Below are positions 16,065-25,762 of a DNA stretch of 64,000 nucleotides, piece after piece (position 1 is the stretch's first letter; every line of letters begins with the position of its first letter). The notes below the pieces were generated by a model that did not search any database, was not told where the DNA came from, and saw nothing but the letters and a program-made list of their open reading frames with translations. This DNA is from Caballeronia sp. SBC1 (GTDB taxonomy: Bacteria > Pseudomonadota > Gammaproteobacteria > Burkholderiales > Burkholderiaceae). The position numbers and the translations under genes were made by a program. The DNA lies in the NCBI RefSeq assembly GCF_011493005.1, contig NZ_CP049157.1, positions 1,612,001 to 1,676,000 of the forward strand, given 5' to 3'.

Positions 16065-17128
16065 TGAGCTTGCTCCAGTGCGGGATAGTCGATATACCCG
16101 GTCGGGCCGGGCGAATAGAACGAGTTACGGTCAGGCGTGTTGAACGGTGCATGGTCAAGGAAACGCTGCGGCAAATCCGGATTGGCAAGGTACAGACTAC
16201 CGAACACGGTTGCATCGGCGTTGTCCTGCTCGATCAGCGTTTGCGCGCTCTCGCTGGTCAGCCCACCGCCAGCCAGATACGCCCCATTGAACAACGGGCG
16301 CAGGAACGTGCGGTAATCGAATTCGCTCTGGGTCTTCGCCACATGCAGATACGCAAGCTTGAGCGCGTAGAGTTGCTTCACGAGATAAAGATAGGTGTCC
16401 TGTGGTGTTGCATCGGTTACATCGTTGAAGCCCATTTCAGGCGCGATCTTGATACCCACGCGGTCGCTGCCTGCTTCCTCAGACATCGCGCCCAGCACTT
16501 CCAGGATGAAGCGCGCGCGATTCGCAAGCGAGCCGCCATAAAGATCAGTCCGCTGATTCGTACCCGACGACAAAAACTGCTCCGGCAGATACCCCGAGGC
16601 CGCATGCAATTCAACGCCGTCGAAACCTGCAGTCAACGCGTTGCGGGTAGCAAGCCGATACTCCTGGACAATATCTGCTACTTCATCGGTCTCAAGGGCG
16701 CGCGGCTGCACAAACTCTTGCGGTCCTGTCGCCGTGAATACCGTGCCGGCGGCCCGGATTGCCGAAGGTGCAACCGGCGTTGCGCCGCTTGGCAAGAGGC
16801 TCGGATGAGAGATGCGCCCCGTGTGCATGAGCTGGAGGAAGATAAGGCCGCTCTTGGCGTGCACTGCATCGGTGACATGTTTCCATGCTTCAATCTGCGC
16901 CTCGGAATGGATGCCAGGCGTGCGCACGTAGCCTTTGCCCATCGGCGCGGGATAGGTGCCTTCCGTGATGATCAGGCCCGCGCCGGCGCGCTGGCTGTAG
17001 TAGTCCACTGCCATGGGCGAGGGCACGCCCGTGGTGTCGTCGGCGCGCGAGCGGGTCATCGGCGCCATGACGAGGCGATTGCGAAGCGTATAGCGGCCAA
17101 TGCGGGTGTTGCTGAAGAGCGAGTTCAT
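16061..17128 (-). CDS. Old yellow enzyme family alkene reductase (NemA-like)
   Basis: A 355-residue FMN enzyme. Typical blocks are MAPMTRSRADD near residue 25, LQLMHTGRISHPS at about 100, and FDGVELHAASGYLPEQFLSS with the His that contacts the substrate. NQRTDLYGGSLANRARF completes the signature. It reduces activated double bonds, nitro compounds or nitrate esters with NAD(P)H. AAGGA lies before ATG 17128; an in-frame ATG at 17176 is less likely. It is divergent from a LysR regulator and coupled to a quinone reductase, an arrangement typical of electrophile-detoxification operons. Confidence 0.95.
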   Translation of the reverse strand: MNSLFSNTRIGRYTLRNRLVMAPMTRSRADDTTGVPSPMAVDYYSQRAGAGLIITEGTYPAPMGKGYVRTPGIHSEAQIEAWKHVTDAVHAKSGLIFLQLMHTGRISHPSLLPSGATPVAPSAIRAAGTVFTATGPQEFVQPRALETDEVADIVQEYRLATRNALTAGFDGVELHAASGYLPEQFLSSGTNQRTDLYGGSLANRARFILEVLGAMSEEAGSDRVGIKIAPEMGFNDVTDATPQDTYLYLVKQLYALKLAYLHVAKTQSEFDYRTFLRPLFNGAYLAGGGLTSESAQTLIEQDNADATVFGSLYLANPDLPQRFLDHAPFNTPDRNSFYSPGPTGYIDYPALEQAQ

Positions 17129-17231
17129 GTCGATTCCTTGGGTGAGGAGGTGTAGAGACATATTGCATTGATCCATTCAAGGGATAAATAGCTATAATTG
17201 AAAACAGTGATCCACCAGTGGAGCAATCATC

Positions 17232-18122
17232 GTGGAACTGTTGAGCTATATGCGTTTGTTCGTGGAAGTCGCCCGGACCAAAAGCTTCAGGCGCGCGGCC
17301 GAAGCGCTGGATATGCCCAACTCAACGCTGTCGCGTCATATATCGGAGCTGGAAAAGACGATTGGTCTTCAGTTGCTGCATCGTTCAACGCGCAAGGTCG
17401 AACTCACTGCTGCGGGCGATGTGTATTTCAAGCGATGCCAGAGCATTGTTGAAGAAGCGCGCATTGCGCACGAATCCCTGCTCGACGTGGTGGAGCACCC
17501 TAGCGGCACGCTGCGGGTATCAATGCCGGTCGATCTCGCGACCGGTTATCTCACACCCATCCTGAGCGAGTTCGCCAAGGCGTATCCGCTGATCAGTTTT
17601 GAGTTCGACCTGACGCCGCGCCGCGTGGACTTGCAGAGCGATCCGTTTGATCTCGCCATTCGCATGGGACCGCCGCCGACCACTCCGTCAACGCTTGTCG
17701 CACGGCAGATTGCGCTGTTGCCACGCTATCTCTATGCATCGCCTGGCTATCTCAAGGCCGCTGCGCCGCTGATCCATCCCGAGGACCTGAAGCACCATGT
17801 GCTGTGCATCGTGCAAGCTGCGACGAGCCAGGGGGAAGTGTCGAGAACCTTTTATCGCGGGGACGAGGAGGTCAATGTGATGATCGCGTCGCGCTTCAGC
17901 ATGAACAGCGTTGGCCTTAGCCGTGCGCTGGCGCTCTCGGATGTGGGTATCACCGTGCTCGATACCGAGCTTGCGCGCGAGGACGTGGCGTCGGGCCGCC
18001 TGCGGCGTGTACTACCGGACTGGAGTCTTGCGCCCATCCAGGTGCACGCGATTACCGACACGCGGCTCTTGCCGGCAAGGACCCGTTTGTTCATCGATTT
18101 CATCAAGACACGGCTGAATTAG
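17232..18122 (+). CDS. LysR-family transcriptional regulator
   Basis: A 296-residue LysR protein. The N-terminal winged helix (MRLFVEVARTKSFRRAAEAL, then STLSRHISELEKTIGLQL) is followed by a periplasmic-binding-like effector domain (LRVSMPVDLATGYLTPILSE onward). It starts with GTG at 17232 after GGAG. A 12-base palindrome, TCCACCAGTGGA, at 17211-17222 overlaps this ribosome site. The gene is divergent from the old-yellow-enzyme operon 103 bases away and very likely controls it in response to an electrophile. Confidence 0.93.
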   Translation: MELLSYMRLFVEVARTKSFRRAAEALDMPNSTLSRHISELEKTIGLQLLHRSTRKVELTAAGDVYFKRCQSIVEEARIAHESLLDVVEHPSGTLRVSMPVDLATGYLTPILSEFAKAYPLISFEFDLTPRRVDLQSDPFDLAIRMGPPPTTPSTLVARQIALLPRYLYASPGYLKAAAPLIHPEDLKHHVLCIVQAATSQGEVSRTFYRGDEEVNVMIASRFSMNSVGLSRALALSDVGITVLDTELAREDVASGRLRRVLPDWSLAPIQVHAITDTRLLPARTRLFIDFIKTRLN

Positions 18123-18320
18123 CAGCGTGTTTGGCGTCGGATTTTTAGTGCCCCTGGCAGCCGCGGGCGTACCATATGAACCGGCCCTACATCTCTTTCT
18201 CGCTGAGCCTATGAGTCAGCGCGTGCGCTTGCTCAGGCAGAAAGAAAAGAGAAAGAAAACCGAGCCTCAACGTTTTTATCCGCAATGGTATTGCCGCTTC
18301 TCGATCGACCGGGAGACGCC

Positions 18321-20291
18321 ATGACTGCCGTTCAAAAGATCTGGGGTGTGCTGGTAGGCAAGCCGCTCGATCCTCTTGATCCGCGCACGCGCCATGTGAT
18401 TGCCGTCACGCCTCTGCTCGCGTGGGTGGGGCTGGGTGCCGACGGCCTGTCTTCCTCTTGCTACGGTCCCGAAGAAGCGTTTCTCGCGCTTGGTCAGCAT
18501 ACGCCGCTCGCGCTGATCCTCGCGTTGGCGACCGCGGCGACCGTCTTCATCATCGCGCTCGGCTACAACCAGGTCATCGAACTATTTCCGACTGGCGGAG
18601 GCGGCTATCGCGTGGCGACTGCGTTGCTGGGCTCAACGCCGGGGCTTGTCTCCGGTGCAGCCCTCCTGGTCGACTATGTGCTGACGATCGCGACATCGCT
18701 CGCAAGCGGCGTCGATGCGTTCTTCAGTTTATTGCCGGTCGGCGCACAGGCATTCAAACTCGCCACCGAGCTGACGCTGATCGTGCTGATGACCGGCCTG
18801 AATTTCCGCGGCATGAAGGAATCGATCCTTGTGCTGTTGCCCATCTTCCTCGGCTTTGTAGTGCTCCACCTTGGACTGATCATCTATGGTGTAGCCGTTC
18901 ACGGCGATCATCTGGCGGCTGTCGTGCCGGGTGCCGTAGCGGAAGCGCACAGCATGTCGCACACGCTAGGACCGCTGGTGGTCGCCGCCTTGCTGATGCG
19001 GGCGTTCTCGCTCGGTGGCGGGACTTACACGGGGCTCGAAGCCGTGTCGAACAACGTCAACATGCTGGCCGAACCGCGCGTACCGAACGGCAAGGTAACC
19101 ATGTTCTACATGGCGACGTCGTTGGCGTTCACGGCGGGCGGCATCATCCTGCTCTACATGTTGTGGCATGCCCAGCCAGTCGAAGGCCAGACGCTCAACG
19201 CCGTGGTGTTCGGCAGCGTGATCGAGCATCTGGGACTCGGCTCGGCGTTCGCGCGTCACGCATTGCTGGCAGTCGTGCTGGCGCTCGAAGCGGGGTTGTT
19301 GCTGGTCGGTGCGCAAACGGGCTTTCTCGATGGCCCGGCAGTGTTGTCGAACATGGCCTCCGATTCATGGGTGCCGCGCCATTTCCGTGATCTGTCCACG
19401 CGGCTCGTCAGGCAGAACGGCATCGTGGTCATGGGCATAGCAAGCCTCGTCATCCTGATGTGGACAAGAGGCAATGTGGACATCCTCGTCGTCCTGTACA
19501 GCATCAACGTGTTCCTGACGTTCAGCCTGTCACTGCTCGGCTTATGCACGTACTGGTGGCAGCATCGCCACGATGGCAAGGGCTGGGTGAGGCCGTTCGC
19601 GCTGTCGGCGCTGGGTCTTTCCGTGACGAGTGCCGTGCTGGTCATCACGCTGATCGAGAAGTTCACGGCCGGTGGCTGGCTAACGGTGCTTGTCACCAGC
19701 GCGGTGATCGCCGCGTGTTTCCTGATCAGGCGTCATTACATCGACACGCGTTCGCAGCTTGCCCGCGAGGATTCGCTTTTCACGGACGTGCCGCTAGTCG
19801 GCAGCGAACCCGACGTCGCTAAACCTGACCCGTCAAAGCCGACTGCGATCCTGCTGGTCGGCAAGCATCGCGGGGCCAGCATGCACGCATTTTTGTGGGT
19901 CAACCGGCTGTTCCCTGAACATTTCAAGAACTTCATCTTCCTGGCCGTGGGCGAAGTCGATGCGCAAAGCTACGAAGGCGCGGAACACCTCGAGCGTCTG
20001 CAGAAAACGATCCAGTCATCGCTTGAGTATTACGTTTTGTACTGCCGGCGGCATGGCATTCCTGCCGATTACCGGATTGCCTTCGGCACGCATCCTATCG
20101 GCGAATTCATGAAACTCACCGAGACCACGATGGACGAGTTTCCAAACAGCGTGTGTTTTGCGAGCAAGCTGATTTTCAAGCGCGTCAATTTCCTGACGGC
20201 GTGGTTGCATAACCAGACGCCGGTGGAAATCCAGACGCGCTTGCATCAGCAGGGCAGGCAAATGGTGCTGCTACCGATGAACGTGGGGTAG
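18321..20291 (+). CDS. APC-superfamily transporter, KimA-like (possible K+ importer)
   Basis: A 656-residue protein with about 12 membrane helices in the first 490 residues and a cytoplasmic tail of about 150. The N-terminus (PLLAWVGLGADGLSSSCYGP, then ELFPTGGGGYRVA) resembles the KimA/YdaO group of potassium importers. The tail (TAILLVGKHRGASMHAFLWV) has a Usp-like look. GGGAGA precedes ATG 18321, and the frame from 18285 is not needed. The gene converges with a decaying kdpBC remnant, which strengthens a potassium link, but amino-acid transport cannot be excluded from sequence alone. Confidence 0.85.
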   Translation: MTAVQKIWGVLVGKPLDPLDPRTRHVIAVTPLLAWVGLGADGLSSSCYGPEEAFLALGQHTPLALILALATAATVFIIALGYNQVIELFPTGGGGYRVATALLGSTPGLVSGAALLVDYVLTIATSLASGVDAFFSLLPVGAQAFKLATELTLIVLMTGLNFRGMKESILVLLPIFLGFVVLHLGLIIYGVAVHGDHLAAVVPGAVAEAHSMSHTLGPLVVAALLMRAFSLGGGTYTGLEAVSNNVNMLAEPRVPNGKVTMFYMATSLAFTAGGIILLYMLWHAQPVEGQTLNAVVFGSVIEHLGLGSAFARHALLAVVLALEAGLLLVGAQTGFLDGPAVLSNMASDSWVPRHFRDLSTRLVRQNGIVVMGIASLVILMWTRGNVDILVVLYSINVFLTFSLSLLGLCTYWWQHRHDGKGWVRPFALSALGLSVTSAVLVITLIEKFTAGGWLTVLVTSAVIAACFLIRRHYIDTRSQLAREDSLFTDVPLVGSEPDVAKPDPSKPTAILLVGKHRGASMHAFLWVNRLFPEHFKNFIFLAVGEVDAQSYEGAEHLERLQKTIQSSLEYYVLYCRRHGIPADYRIAFGTHPIGEFMKLTETTMDEFPNSVCFASKLIFKRVNFLTAWLHNQTPVEIQTRLHQQGRQMVLLPMNVG

Positions 20292-20324
20292 CGATTTACG
20301 CTCACGGAAATGCCCGCGCTACCG

Positions 20325-21176
20325 CTACGCCGCTACGCGATCGAGCTGGTAGGTCGCATTCGCCAATGTGATGTCCGGGTCAAGTCCTGATCCGGACGTC
20401 GTGACGAAGTCGCCCGGTACGTCTTGCAGCGCTACGTTCGGATGATCCTGCCGTCACATGTCGAAGAAAATGGACTGGACATCGGCGCCGTCCTTTACCG
20501 GTTCGATCGCGCTCACGCTCTTGCCGTTACTGCCGGTGTGCGTCACGCTCGACGGGAACTGTCCGGGGTGCTCGGCCGAAAACGTTTCGAAGAACACCAC
20601 GGCCAGATCCGCTGCCTTCGGGTTCGGTGTGGCGGGATTCGTGGCCACCCAATGCTTCACCACGTCCGGATGCTTCTTGGCCCAGTCATCGACGTAATTT
20701 GCGTGCGACGGATCGGCGCTCACCCATGCCTGAGCGAGTCCGTTGTGAGCGTCCGCCCATTGCGCGACGATATGCGGCTGGCCGCCCGCACGGTCGGCCT
20801 GGAACCAGCGCTCCACATCAGGCGCGACGAGTTGCCCGGCCTGCGGCCCGGTAGCGTAGCGTGCAATTGGCCCCAGCATGCGGGCCACGCGGTCGCGCAA
20901 CAGATAGTTCGTAGCACTGAGCGTAGACGACCCGGAAGCCGACGCGTCATACGACACCGCCGACGGGCGCGACTGGAAGTATTCGTCTTTAGTAAACGGT
21001 TGCGCGATCAGCAGCGAACCGACCGGTTTGCCGTCCGGGCCATCAACAATACTGCCGTTCGCCTGGAACGGAAACGCAGTCTGGCCGATGACCCACAACA
21101 CCGCCGGATAAATACCGCACACAAGCACGGCAACGAATCCCAGCAGCCAGACACTCTTCGACAGATAGCGCAGCAT
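20325..21176 (-). pseudogene. kdpC: Second kdpC copy, broken by an in-frame TGA and 3' truncated
   Basis: Reading from ATG 21176 (AAGGAG ribosome site) gives a KdpC of the long type: membrane anchor SVWLLGFVAVLVCGIYPAVL, then FPFQANGSIV and FFETFSAEHPGQFPSS. The frame stops at TGA 20454-20456 after QSIFFDM. Past that stop, in the same frame, KdpC homology continues: RQDHPNVAL, then VTTSGSGLDPDITLANATYQ and LDRVA, ending at TAG 20325-20327. The TGA therefore replaces an internal codon, most likely Trp, and cuts off the conserved GLDP segment. The real end is also lost. The product is unlikely to assemble a pump, and the intact kdpC is at 50065. Confidence 0.88.
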
Positions 21177-21230
21177 GATTTTCTCCTTGCGCGACCGTAT
21201 GCAAACCTCATGCGGCCTGTCATGCAAACT

Positions 21231-21896
21231 TCACGCGACCAGATGCAACCCGACCATGACCAGATCGATCAGCTTGATTCCGGCGAAAGGCACGATTACG
21301 CCGCCTAGTCCCCATACCAGGAGATTGCGGCGCAACAGCGCGTCGGCGCCTAGCGCGCGGTATTTGACGCCCTTGAGCGCAATCGGAATCAGCAGCGGAA
21401 TGATCAGCGCGTTGAAGATCACCGCCGACAAAATCGCGGACGTCGGCGAATGCAGATGCATCACATCCATTGCGCCCAGCCACGGCGGCGTGCCGGCGAA
21501 CAGGGCCGGGACAATCGCGAAGTATTTCGCCACGTCGTTGGCGATCGAGAATGTGGTCAGCGCGCCGCGCGTCATCAACAGTTGCTTGCCGATCTCGATG
21601 ACCTCAATGAGCTTCGTTGGATCGCTGTCCAGGTCGACCATGTTGCCGGCTTCCTTCGCGGCTTGCGTGCCGGAATTCATCGCGAGGCCGACGTCCGCCT
21701 GGGCGAGTGCGGGGGCGTCGTTGGTGCCGTCGCCCATCATCGCGACGAGCTTGCCTTCGGCCTGTTCGCGGCGCAGATAGTCCAGTTTCGCTTCCGGCGT
21801 TGCTTCGGCAATGTACTCGTTGACCCCCGCGAGCCGTGCAAGCGTCGCAGCGGTCAACGCATTGTCTCCGGTGATCATCACCGTATGAAGGCCCAT
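21231..21896 (-). pseudogene. kdpB: Second kdpB copy, 3' third only
   Basis: A 221-residue C-terminal piece of the KdpB P-type ATPase. It starts at [11 protein letters not shown], includes [20 protein letters not shown] and the last membrane helices, and ends [20 protein letters not shown]. The phosphorylation motif DKTGT, the actuator domain and the first four helices are missing. An in-frame stop a few codons before the homology begins shows the 5' part is gone rather than frameshifted. The 5' break is near 21905, where the sequence becomes unrelated. It lies 54 bases before the kdpC relic, in normal kdp order. Confidence 0.93.
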
Positions 21897-22126
21897 CTTT
21901 AGTGCTGGATCGGTTCAAGCGCTTAGTCCAGTTTGCCAAGATGGTCCGCGAACGTTCTCGCTTGCCGCTTACTTCCAGGACGGGGCACAGGTTGCGTCAT
22001 GAAGCCGGTCGCCGTGAGTCGCGAATTTTCTGATCAATCCACCGTCGCGGTGCAACCGGTAGAGCGGTAAGCGGGCGCGCGCCACTGACGCTATGCTACC
22101 GGTTCCACTCAATCGAGGACCATGTC

Positions 22127-22843
22127 ATGAAACAGTCATCCGGATCCATGATCGCCTACCAACGCCCAGACGGGAAGGACGTCCAGGGTTATTTGGCCAA
22201 GCCCCAGAAGCTGGAGGGCGCACCTGCCATTGTCGTGATTCAGGAGTGGTGGGGTTTGAACGACCAGATTCGCGGCGTCGCAGACCGCTTCGCGCAGTCC
22301 GGTTATCTGGTGCTGGTCCCCGATCTTTTTCGCGGTAAAACCACCGTCGAGGAAGAAGAGGCAAACCACCTGCTGGGCGAGCTCGACTTCGCCGACGCCG
22401 CCGGCCAGGACATCGCAGGCGCCGTGCAGTACCTCAAGGCGCATTCGGAGCGGGTTGGCGTGACCGGCTACTGCATGGGCGGCGCGCTTACGCTGCTAGC
22501 CCTGTGCCATGTCCCTGACATATCTGCCGGTGCGGTTTGGTATGGCTTCCCGCCGCTCGAATATGTCGACGCATCAAAGATCAAGGCGCCCGTGCTGGGT
22601 CACTGGGCCACACAGGACGAATTCTTTCCGGCTGAAACAGTTGACGCACTGGAGGGCAAGCTGACGGAGGCCAAGGTCGACGTCGAGTTTCATCGCTACC
22701 TTGCGCATCATGCGTTCGCCAACGAAACCGCGGTCGGCCCGGGCCGTATTGCAAGGACCCAGTTCGATCCGGTCTGGTCGCAACTGGCGTGGGACCGGAC
22801 GCTGACCTTTTTCGGCCGTACGCTGTGGCCGCACGCCGGCTAG
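22127..22843 (+). CDS. Dienelactone hydrolase family protein
   Basis: A 238-residue alpha/beta hydrolase of the DLH type. The nucleophile is Cys in VGVTGYCMGGALTLLAL; the acid lies in GHWATQDEFFP and the His in RYLAHHAFANE. Family members open dienelactones in chlorocatechol breakdown or act as general esterases. GAGGA precedes the ATG. No ortho-cleavage genes flank it, so a detoxifying esterase role is as likely as aromatic catabolism. It converges with the LysR-linked catabolic operon that ends at 22905. Confidence 0.93.
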   Translation: MKQSSGSMIAYQRPDGKDVQGYLAKPQKLEGAPAIVVIQEWWGLNDQIRGVADRFAQSGYLVLVPDLFRGKTTVEEEEANHLLGELDFADAAGQDIAGAVQYLKAHSERVGVTGYCMGGALTLLALCHVPDISAGAVWYGFPPLEYVDASKIKAPVLGHWATQDEFFPAETVDALEGKLTEAKVDVEFHRYLAHHAFANETAVGPGRIARTQFDPVWSQLAWDRTLTFFGRTLWPHAG

Positions 22844-22904
22844 CATGGCCGAGACGGGTTGAATAATAGCGGCTTGGGGCAATTGCGTCTCGCGAGCGGG
22901 TTGC

Positions 22905-23399
22905 CTACAAGACTTCAAACACGCTGTAGACAGGTCCATAGGCGAATCGATGTCCGGTGCCCACGGCAATGATCCGGTTCAGCCACTCATACTTTCCCGC
23001 GGGTGCTTCGAACATGGGGTTGATCCGGAAGTAGTAGGTTGCCGGGTCGACCTCCTCGCCTTTTTCCAGTCGTTGAATGACATCGGCGGGTCCGTGGCGC
23101 ACGCCTCGATACGCCATCGTGATGTTTACGCCGTCGTCGGTTTGCAGGATCAGGCGTACGTCGAGCGTGGTGCTTGCGTCGCCGCGCACTGTTTGCCAGT
23201 CGGCGCCACCGTCCAGCACCTGACCCGACAGCCGCTCGCCGGCAAATGTTCCTGACGGTACGATTCCGACGCGACGAAACGGCCCCGGCGTTTGACCAAC
23301 GATCACAATCGGCTTGACGTCGAGCCGCATGACAAACAGAGGGCGGGTTTGCACGCTCTTGAGCGGCGTGGGAAGGTCATCGAAAGTCGGAGTAGACAT
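22905..23399 (-). CDS. DUF3237 domain protein
   Basis: A 164-residue protein of the DUF3237 family, whose members form a small beta barrel. Diagnostic parts are VPSGTFAGERLSGQVLDGGA, the segment DVRLILQTDDGVNITMAYRG, and YYFRINPMFEAPAGKYEWLN. The biochemical role of the family is unsettled. GGTGA lies before ATG 23399. It is the last gene of a seven-gene minus-strand operon starting at 28185, where it probably assists turnover of the same unknown substrate. Confidence 0.9.
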   Translation of the reverse strand: MSTPTFDDLPTPLKSVQTRPLFVMRLDVKPIVIVGQTPGPFRRVGIVPSGTFAGERLSGQVLDGGADWQTVRGDASTTLDVRLILQTDDGVNITMAYRGVRHGPADVIQRLEKGEEVDPATYYFRINPMFEAPAGKYEWLNRIIAVGTGHRFAYGPVYSVFEVL

Positions 23400-23477
23400 G
23401 GTGTTCACCATCGCTATGCAGGCAGCTTCGGCGGTCCGCATGACGAACCTGACTGCCTGTTCCTTTGATTGTTTGCG

Positions 23478-23798
23478 TTATTTCAGCGGCGAAAAGTCCG
23501 TTGGCCGCATGATTCGCGACTCCATGCTGACGAGAATATCCAGCGCTTTCACCTTGCTGCCGAATGCCTGCCAGCGGCTGTCGGCCGCCATCCTGTCGCG
23601 GCGCTCAAGCCGATCGTCCAGGCTCTTGTACGCCCAGATATGAACGATCTGGCTGATGTCACCAATCTCCGTCGTGAAGAACCCGACCAGTTCGCCAAGG
23701 AATTCCTTCTGAAGCGGCAGGGCCTCGCTTTTGTACAACGCAAGCCATTCAGCAGCGCGCAACGGTTTGAAGGTGTAGGTTCGGATTTCGTAAAGCAT
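23478..23798 (-). CDS. NIPSNAP family protein
   Basis: A 106-residue protein with the NIPSNAP dimeric alpha-beta barrel pattern: MLYEIRTYTFKP at the start, then a helix and VGFFTTEIGDISQIVHIWAY. Bacterial members are often found in catabolic operons and are thought to bind small hydrophobic ligands, but their reactions are poorly known. AGGAG precedes the ATG. Its neighbours are a DUF3237 gene downstream and an SDR gene 28 bases upstream. Confidence 0.92.
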   Translation of the reverse strand: MLYEIRTYTFKPLRAAEWLALYKSEALPLQKEFLGELVGFFTTEIGDISQIVHIWAYKSLDDRLERRDRMAADSRWQAFGSKVKALDILVSMESRIMRPTDFSPLK

Positions 23799-23826
23799 GG
23801 GTTATCTCCTGAGCAATAAATATGGG

Positions 23827-24576
23827 TTACGACGCGGTTCGTCCGCCATTGACCCTGAGTACTTCCCCGGTCATGAAGCTCGACTTGTCGGAAGAAACGA
23901 ACACAATAGCGTCGGCGATTTCTTCAGGCGTTCCAGCACGTTTGAGCGGAACCGCCGCGAGAAAGGCGGCCTTGCGTTCCGCATCCGACAGCAGCCGATT
24001 TAGCATTGCCGTCTCCACGGGACCGGGGGCGACGGCATTGACCCGTACACCGAAGCCCGCGGCTTCTAGCGCCGCGGACTTCGTAAGGCCCTCCACCGCG
24101 TGCTTGCTGGCCACGTAGAGCGACGCGCCTGCCGCGCCACGCGCACCCATTGTCGACGATATGTTAACGATGCTGCCGCTGCCTTGCCCGGTCATCACGC
24201 GCAGCTCGTGTTTCATGCTTAGCAGCGTGCCTAGGACGTTTGTATCGAAGACCGCTGCATAGCGTTCGGGAGTCTGTTCCATCACAGGCGCTGACTCGCC
24301 TTCAGCACCCGCGGCGTTGACCGCGACATCGAGCCGCCCGAAACGGGCCAGCGTGCCGTCGACGAGATTGCGCACATCGTCTTCGAAGCGGACATCCGCC
24401 TGGATGAATTCAGCGTCTACGCCGAGTGCGTTCAGTTCTGCGGCGAGCTTTTGGCCTTCCTCAGCGCGGCGGCCCGACACAACAATACGCGCTTCTTCGC
24501 GGGCGAATGCAAAAGCGGCGGCGCGGCCAATGCCGGTTAGCGCGCCGGTGATGAGTACAACAGGATGGCTGGTCAT
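23827..24576 (-). CDS. Short-chain dehydrogenase/reductase
   Basis: A 249-residue classical SDR. It has the cofactor motif ITGALTGIGRAAAFAF, VNAAGAEG, the catalytic Ser in IVNISSTMGARG, YVASKHAVEGLTK with Tyr and Lys, and PGPVETAML. The unusual TGALTGIG (Leu in place of the usual Ser or Thr region) does not disturb the glycines. GGAGAG lies before the ATG. It is the fifth gene in the operon and probably oxidises or reduces a hydroxyl made earlier in the pathway. Confidence 0.94.
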   Translation of the reverse strand: MTSHPVVLITGALTGIGRAAAFAFAREEARIVVSGRRAEEGQKLAAELNALGVDAEFIQADVRFEDDVRNLVDGTLARFGRLDVAVNAAGAEGESAPVMEQTPERYAAVFDTNVLGTLLSMKHELRVMTGQGSGSIVNISSTMGARGAAGASLYVASKHAVEGLTKSAALEAAGFGVRVNAVAPGPVETAMLNRLLSDAERKAAFLAAVPLKRAGTPEEIADAIVFVSSDKSSFMTGEVLRVNGGRTAS

Positions 24577-24677
24577 TTAGTTGCTCTCCTTGATCGGGTG
24601 GTGCAAAAGGAAGTTCTACTGATCGCACTGCCACTCATGGGTTGCCGGCGCTTGTGATCAAGCGCCGGCGCTTTGAC

Positions 24678-25667
24678 TTACACGGTCACCACGATCTTTC
24701 CGAACTGGCCGTTGGTTTCAAGATAACGATGCACATCGACCATTTTGTCGAACGTGAAGGTGCGATCGATAACCGGTTTGAGCGCGCCGCTTTCGAGCCC
24801 CTTTAGTACGTACTCCACCGCAGCCTTGCGACGTGTCGCATCACCACTCGTCAGCCAGATGTTGTGAGCCTTGACGGTAGTCATCTTCGCAATCATGTCC
24901 AGCACGGGCAGCGGTGTTACGCCTTCGCTGAGCGCACCGTAGATGTACGCAATGCCCTGGAACGACAGCGCGGAAATCAGCTTCGGGAAGGTCGGGCCGC
25001 CGACTGGATCGAACACAACGCGCGCACCCTGACCGCCTGTGATACGCGTGACTTCTTCGACCAGATCGGTTTCGTCCGTGACGATTACGTGCGCCGCGCC
25101 CGCGTCGAGCAACTGCTGTTTCTTGTCGGCCGTGCGGGTTGTTGCGATGGGCGTCGCCCCGGCGTAGTTGGCAATCTGGATCGCCGCGAGTCCAACGCTG
25201 CTGGACGCCGCCGGGATGATCACAAAATCGCCCTTGCTCACCTTTGCATCTTCGACAAGCGCGCCGTAGGCCGTCACGAACATCATCCAGACCGACGCCG
25301 CCTCGGCATAAGAAAGTGATTCCGGGTGTCTAACGACTGCGTGGTCCGGCACGATGATCACTTCGCCGTACGTGTGATACTGATTCATCGAGAACGATGG
25401 AATCACGTTGACCTTGTCGCCGGGCGCGAAGCCTGTAACGTCGCTACCCACCGCGTCAACGATGCCCGCTGCTTCATACCCGAGACCTGCGGGAAACCTG
25501 ACGGGTTCGATGTAGGCGTCCACGCGCCACATCGCCTCGGCGCGGTTGATGCCTATTGCCTTGACGGTGATGCGAACTTCGGTCGGACCGGGAGCGGACA
25601 GCTCTGTCTCGACAAATTCGAGGACTTCGGGACCGCCGGCTTTGGCAAACTTGATAGTGCGTGACAT
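24678..25667 (-). CDS. Zinc-free NADPH:quinone reductase-like MDR protein
   Basis: A 329-residue QOR-type reductase. MSRTIKFAKAGGPEVLEFVE is the usual QOR opening; VIIPAASSSVGLAAIQIANY replaces the more common GAAGGVG loop; VVFDPVGGPTFPKL follows. GGAG is 6 bases before ATG 25667, so the frame extending to 25805 overlaps the upstream GST gene only as a shadow. It should reduce a C=C or quinone with NADPH and is placed mid-operon between the GST and SDR genes. Confidence 0.93.
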   Translation of the reverse strand: MSRTIKFAKAGGPEVLEFVETELSAPGPTEVRITVKAIGINRAEAMWRVDAYIEPVRFPAGLGYEAAGIVDAVGSDVTGFAPGDKVNVIPSFSMNQYHTYGEVIIVPDHAVVRHPESLSYAEAASVWMMFVTAYGALVEDAKVSKGDFVIIPAASSSVGLAAIQIANYAGATPIATTRTADKKQQLLDAGAAHVIVTDETDLVEEVTRITGGQGARVVFDPVGGPTFPKLISALSFQGIAYIYGALSEGVTPLPVLDMIAKMTTVKAHNIWLTSGDATRRKAAVEYVLKGLESGALKPVIDRTFTFDKMVDVHRYLETNGQFGKIVVTV

Positions 25668-25762
25668 GAGACTCTCCAGAGAATGTGGGGTCAAGCGAAG
25701 GGCCGAAGCGCGGCAAATTGAGCTTCTTAACGCGCCGGTCGTTAATGACCTGCGCGAAGATC

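Noticed and set aside
15998..17155. 385-codon frame on the plus strand
   Set aside because: It is antisense to the old-yellow-enzyme gene and covers its full length; the opposite strand carries the recognised protein.
18123..18320. Possible riboswitch in front of the KimA-like gene
   Set aside because: KimA genes in Gram-positives follow a c-di-AMP (ydaO) riboswitch, but no matching structure is visible and betaproteobacteria are not known to make c-di-AMP.
21897..22126. Possible unrelated gene fragment joined to the kdpB remnant
   Set aside because: A plus-strand frame reads through part of this stretch, but I recognise no family, transposase or inverted-repeat end, so the cause of the kdpB break stays unknown.
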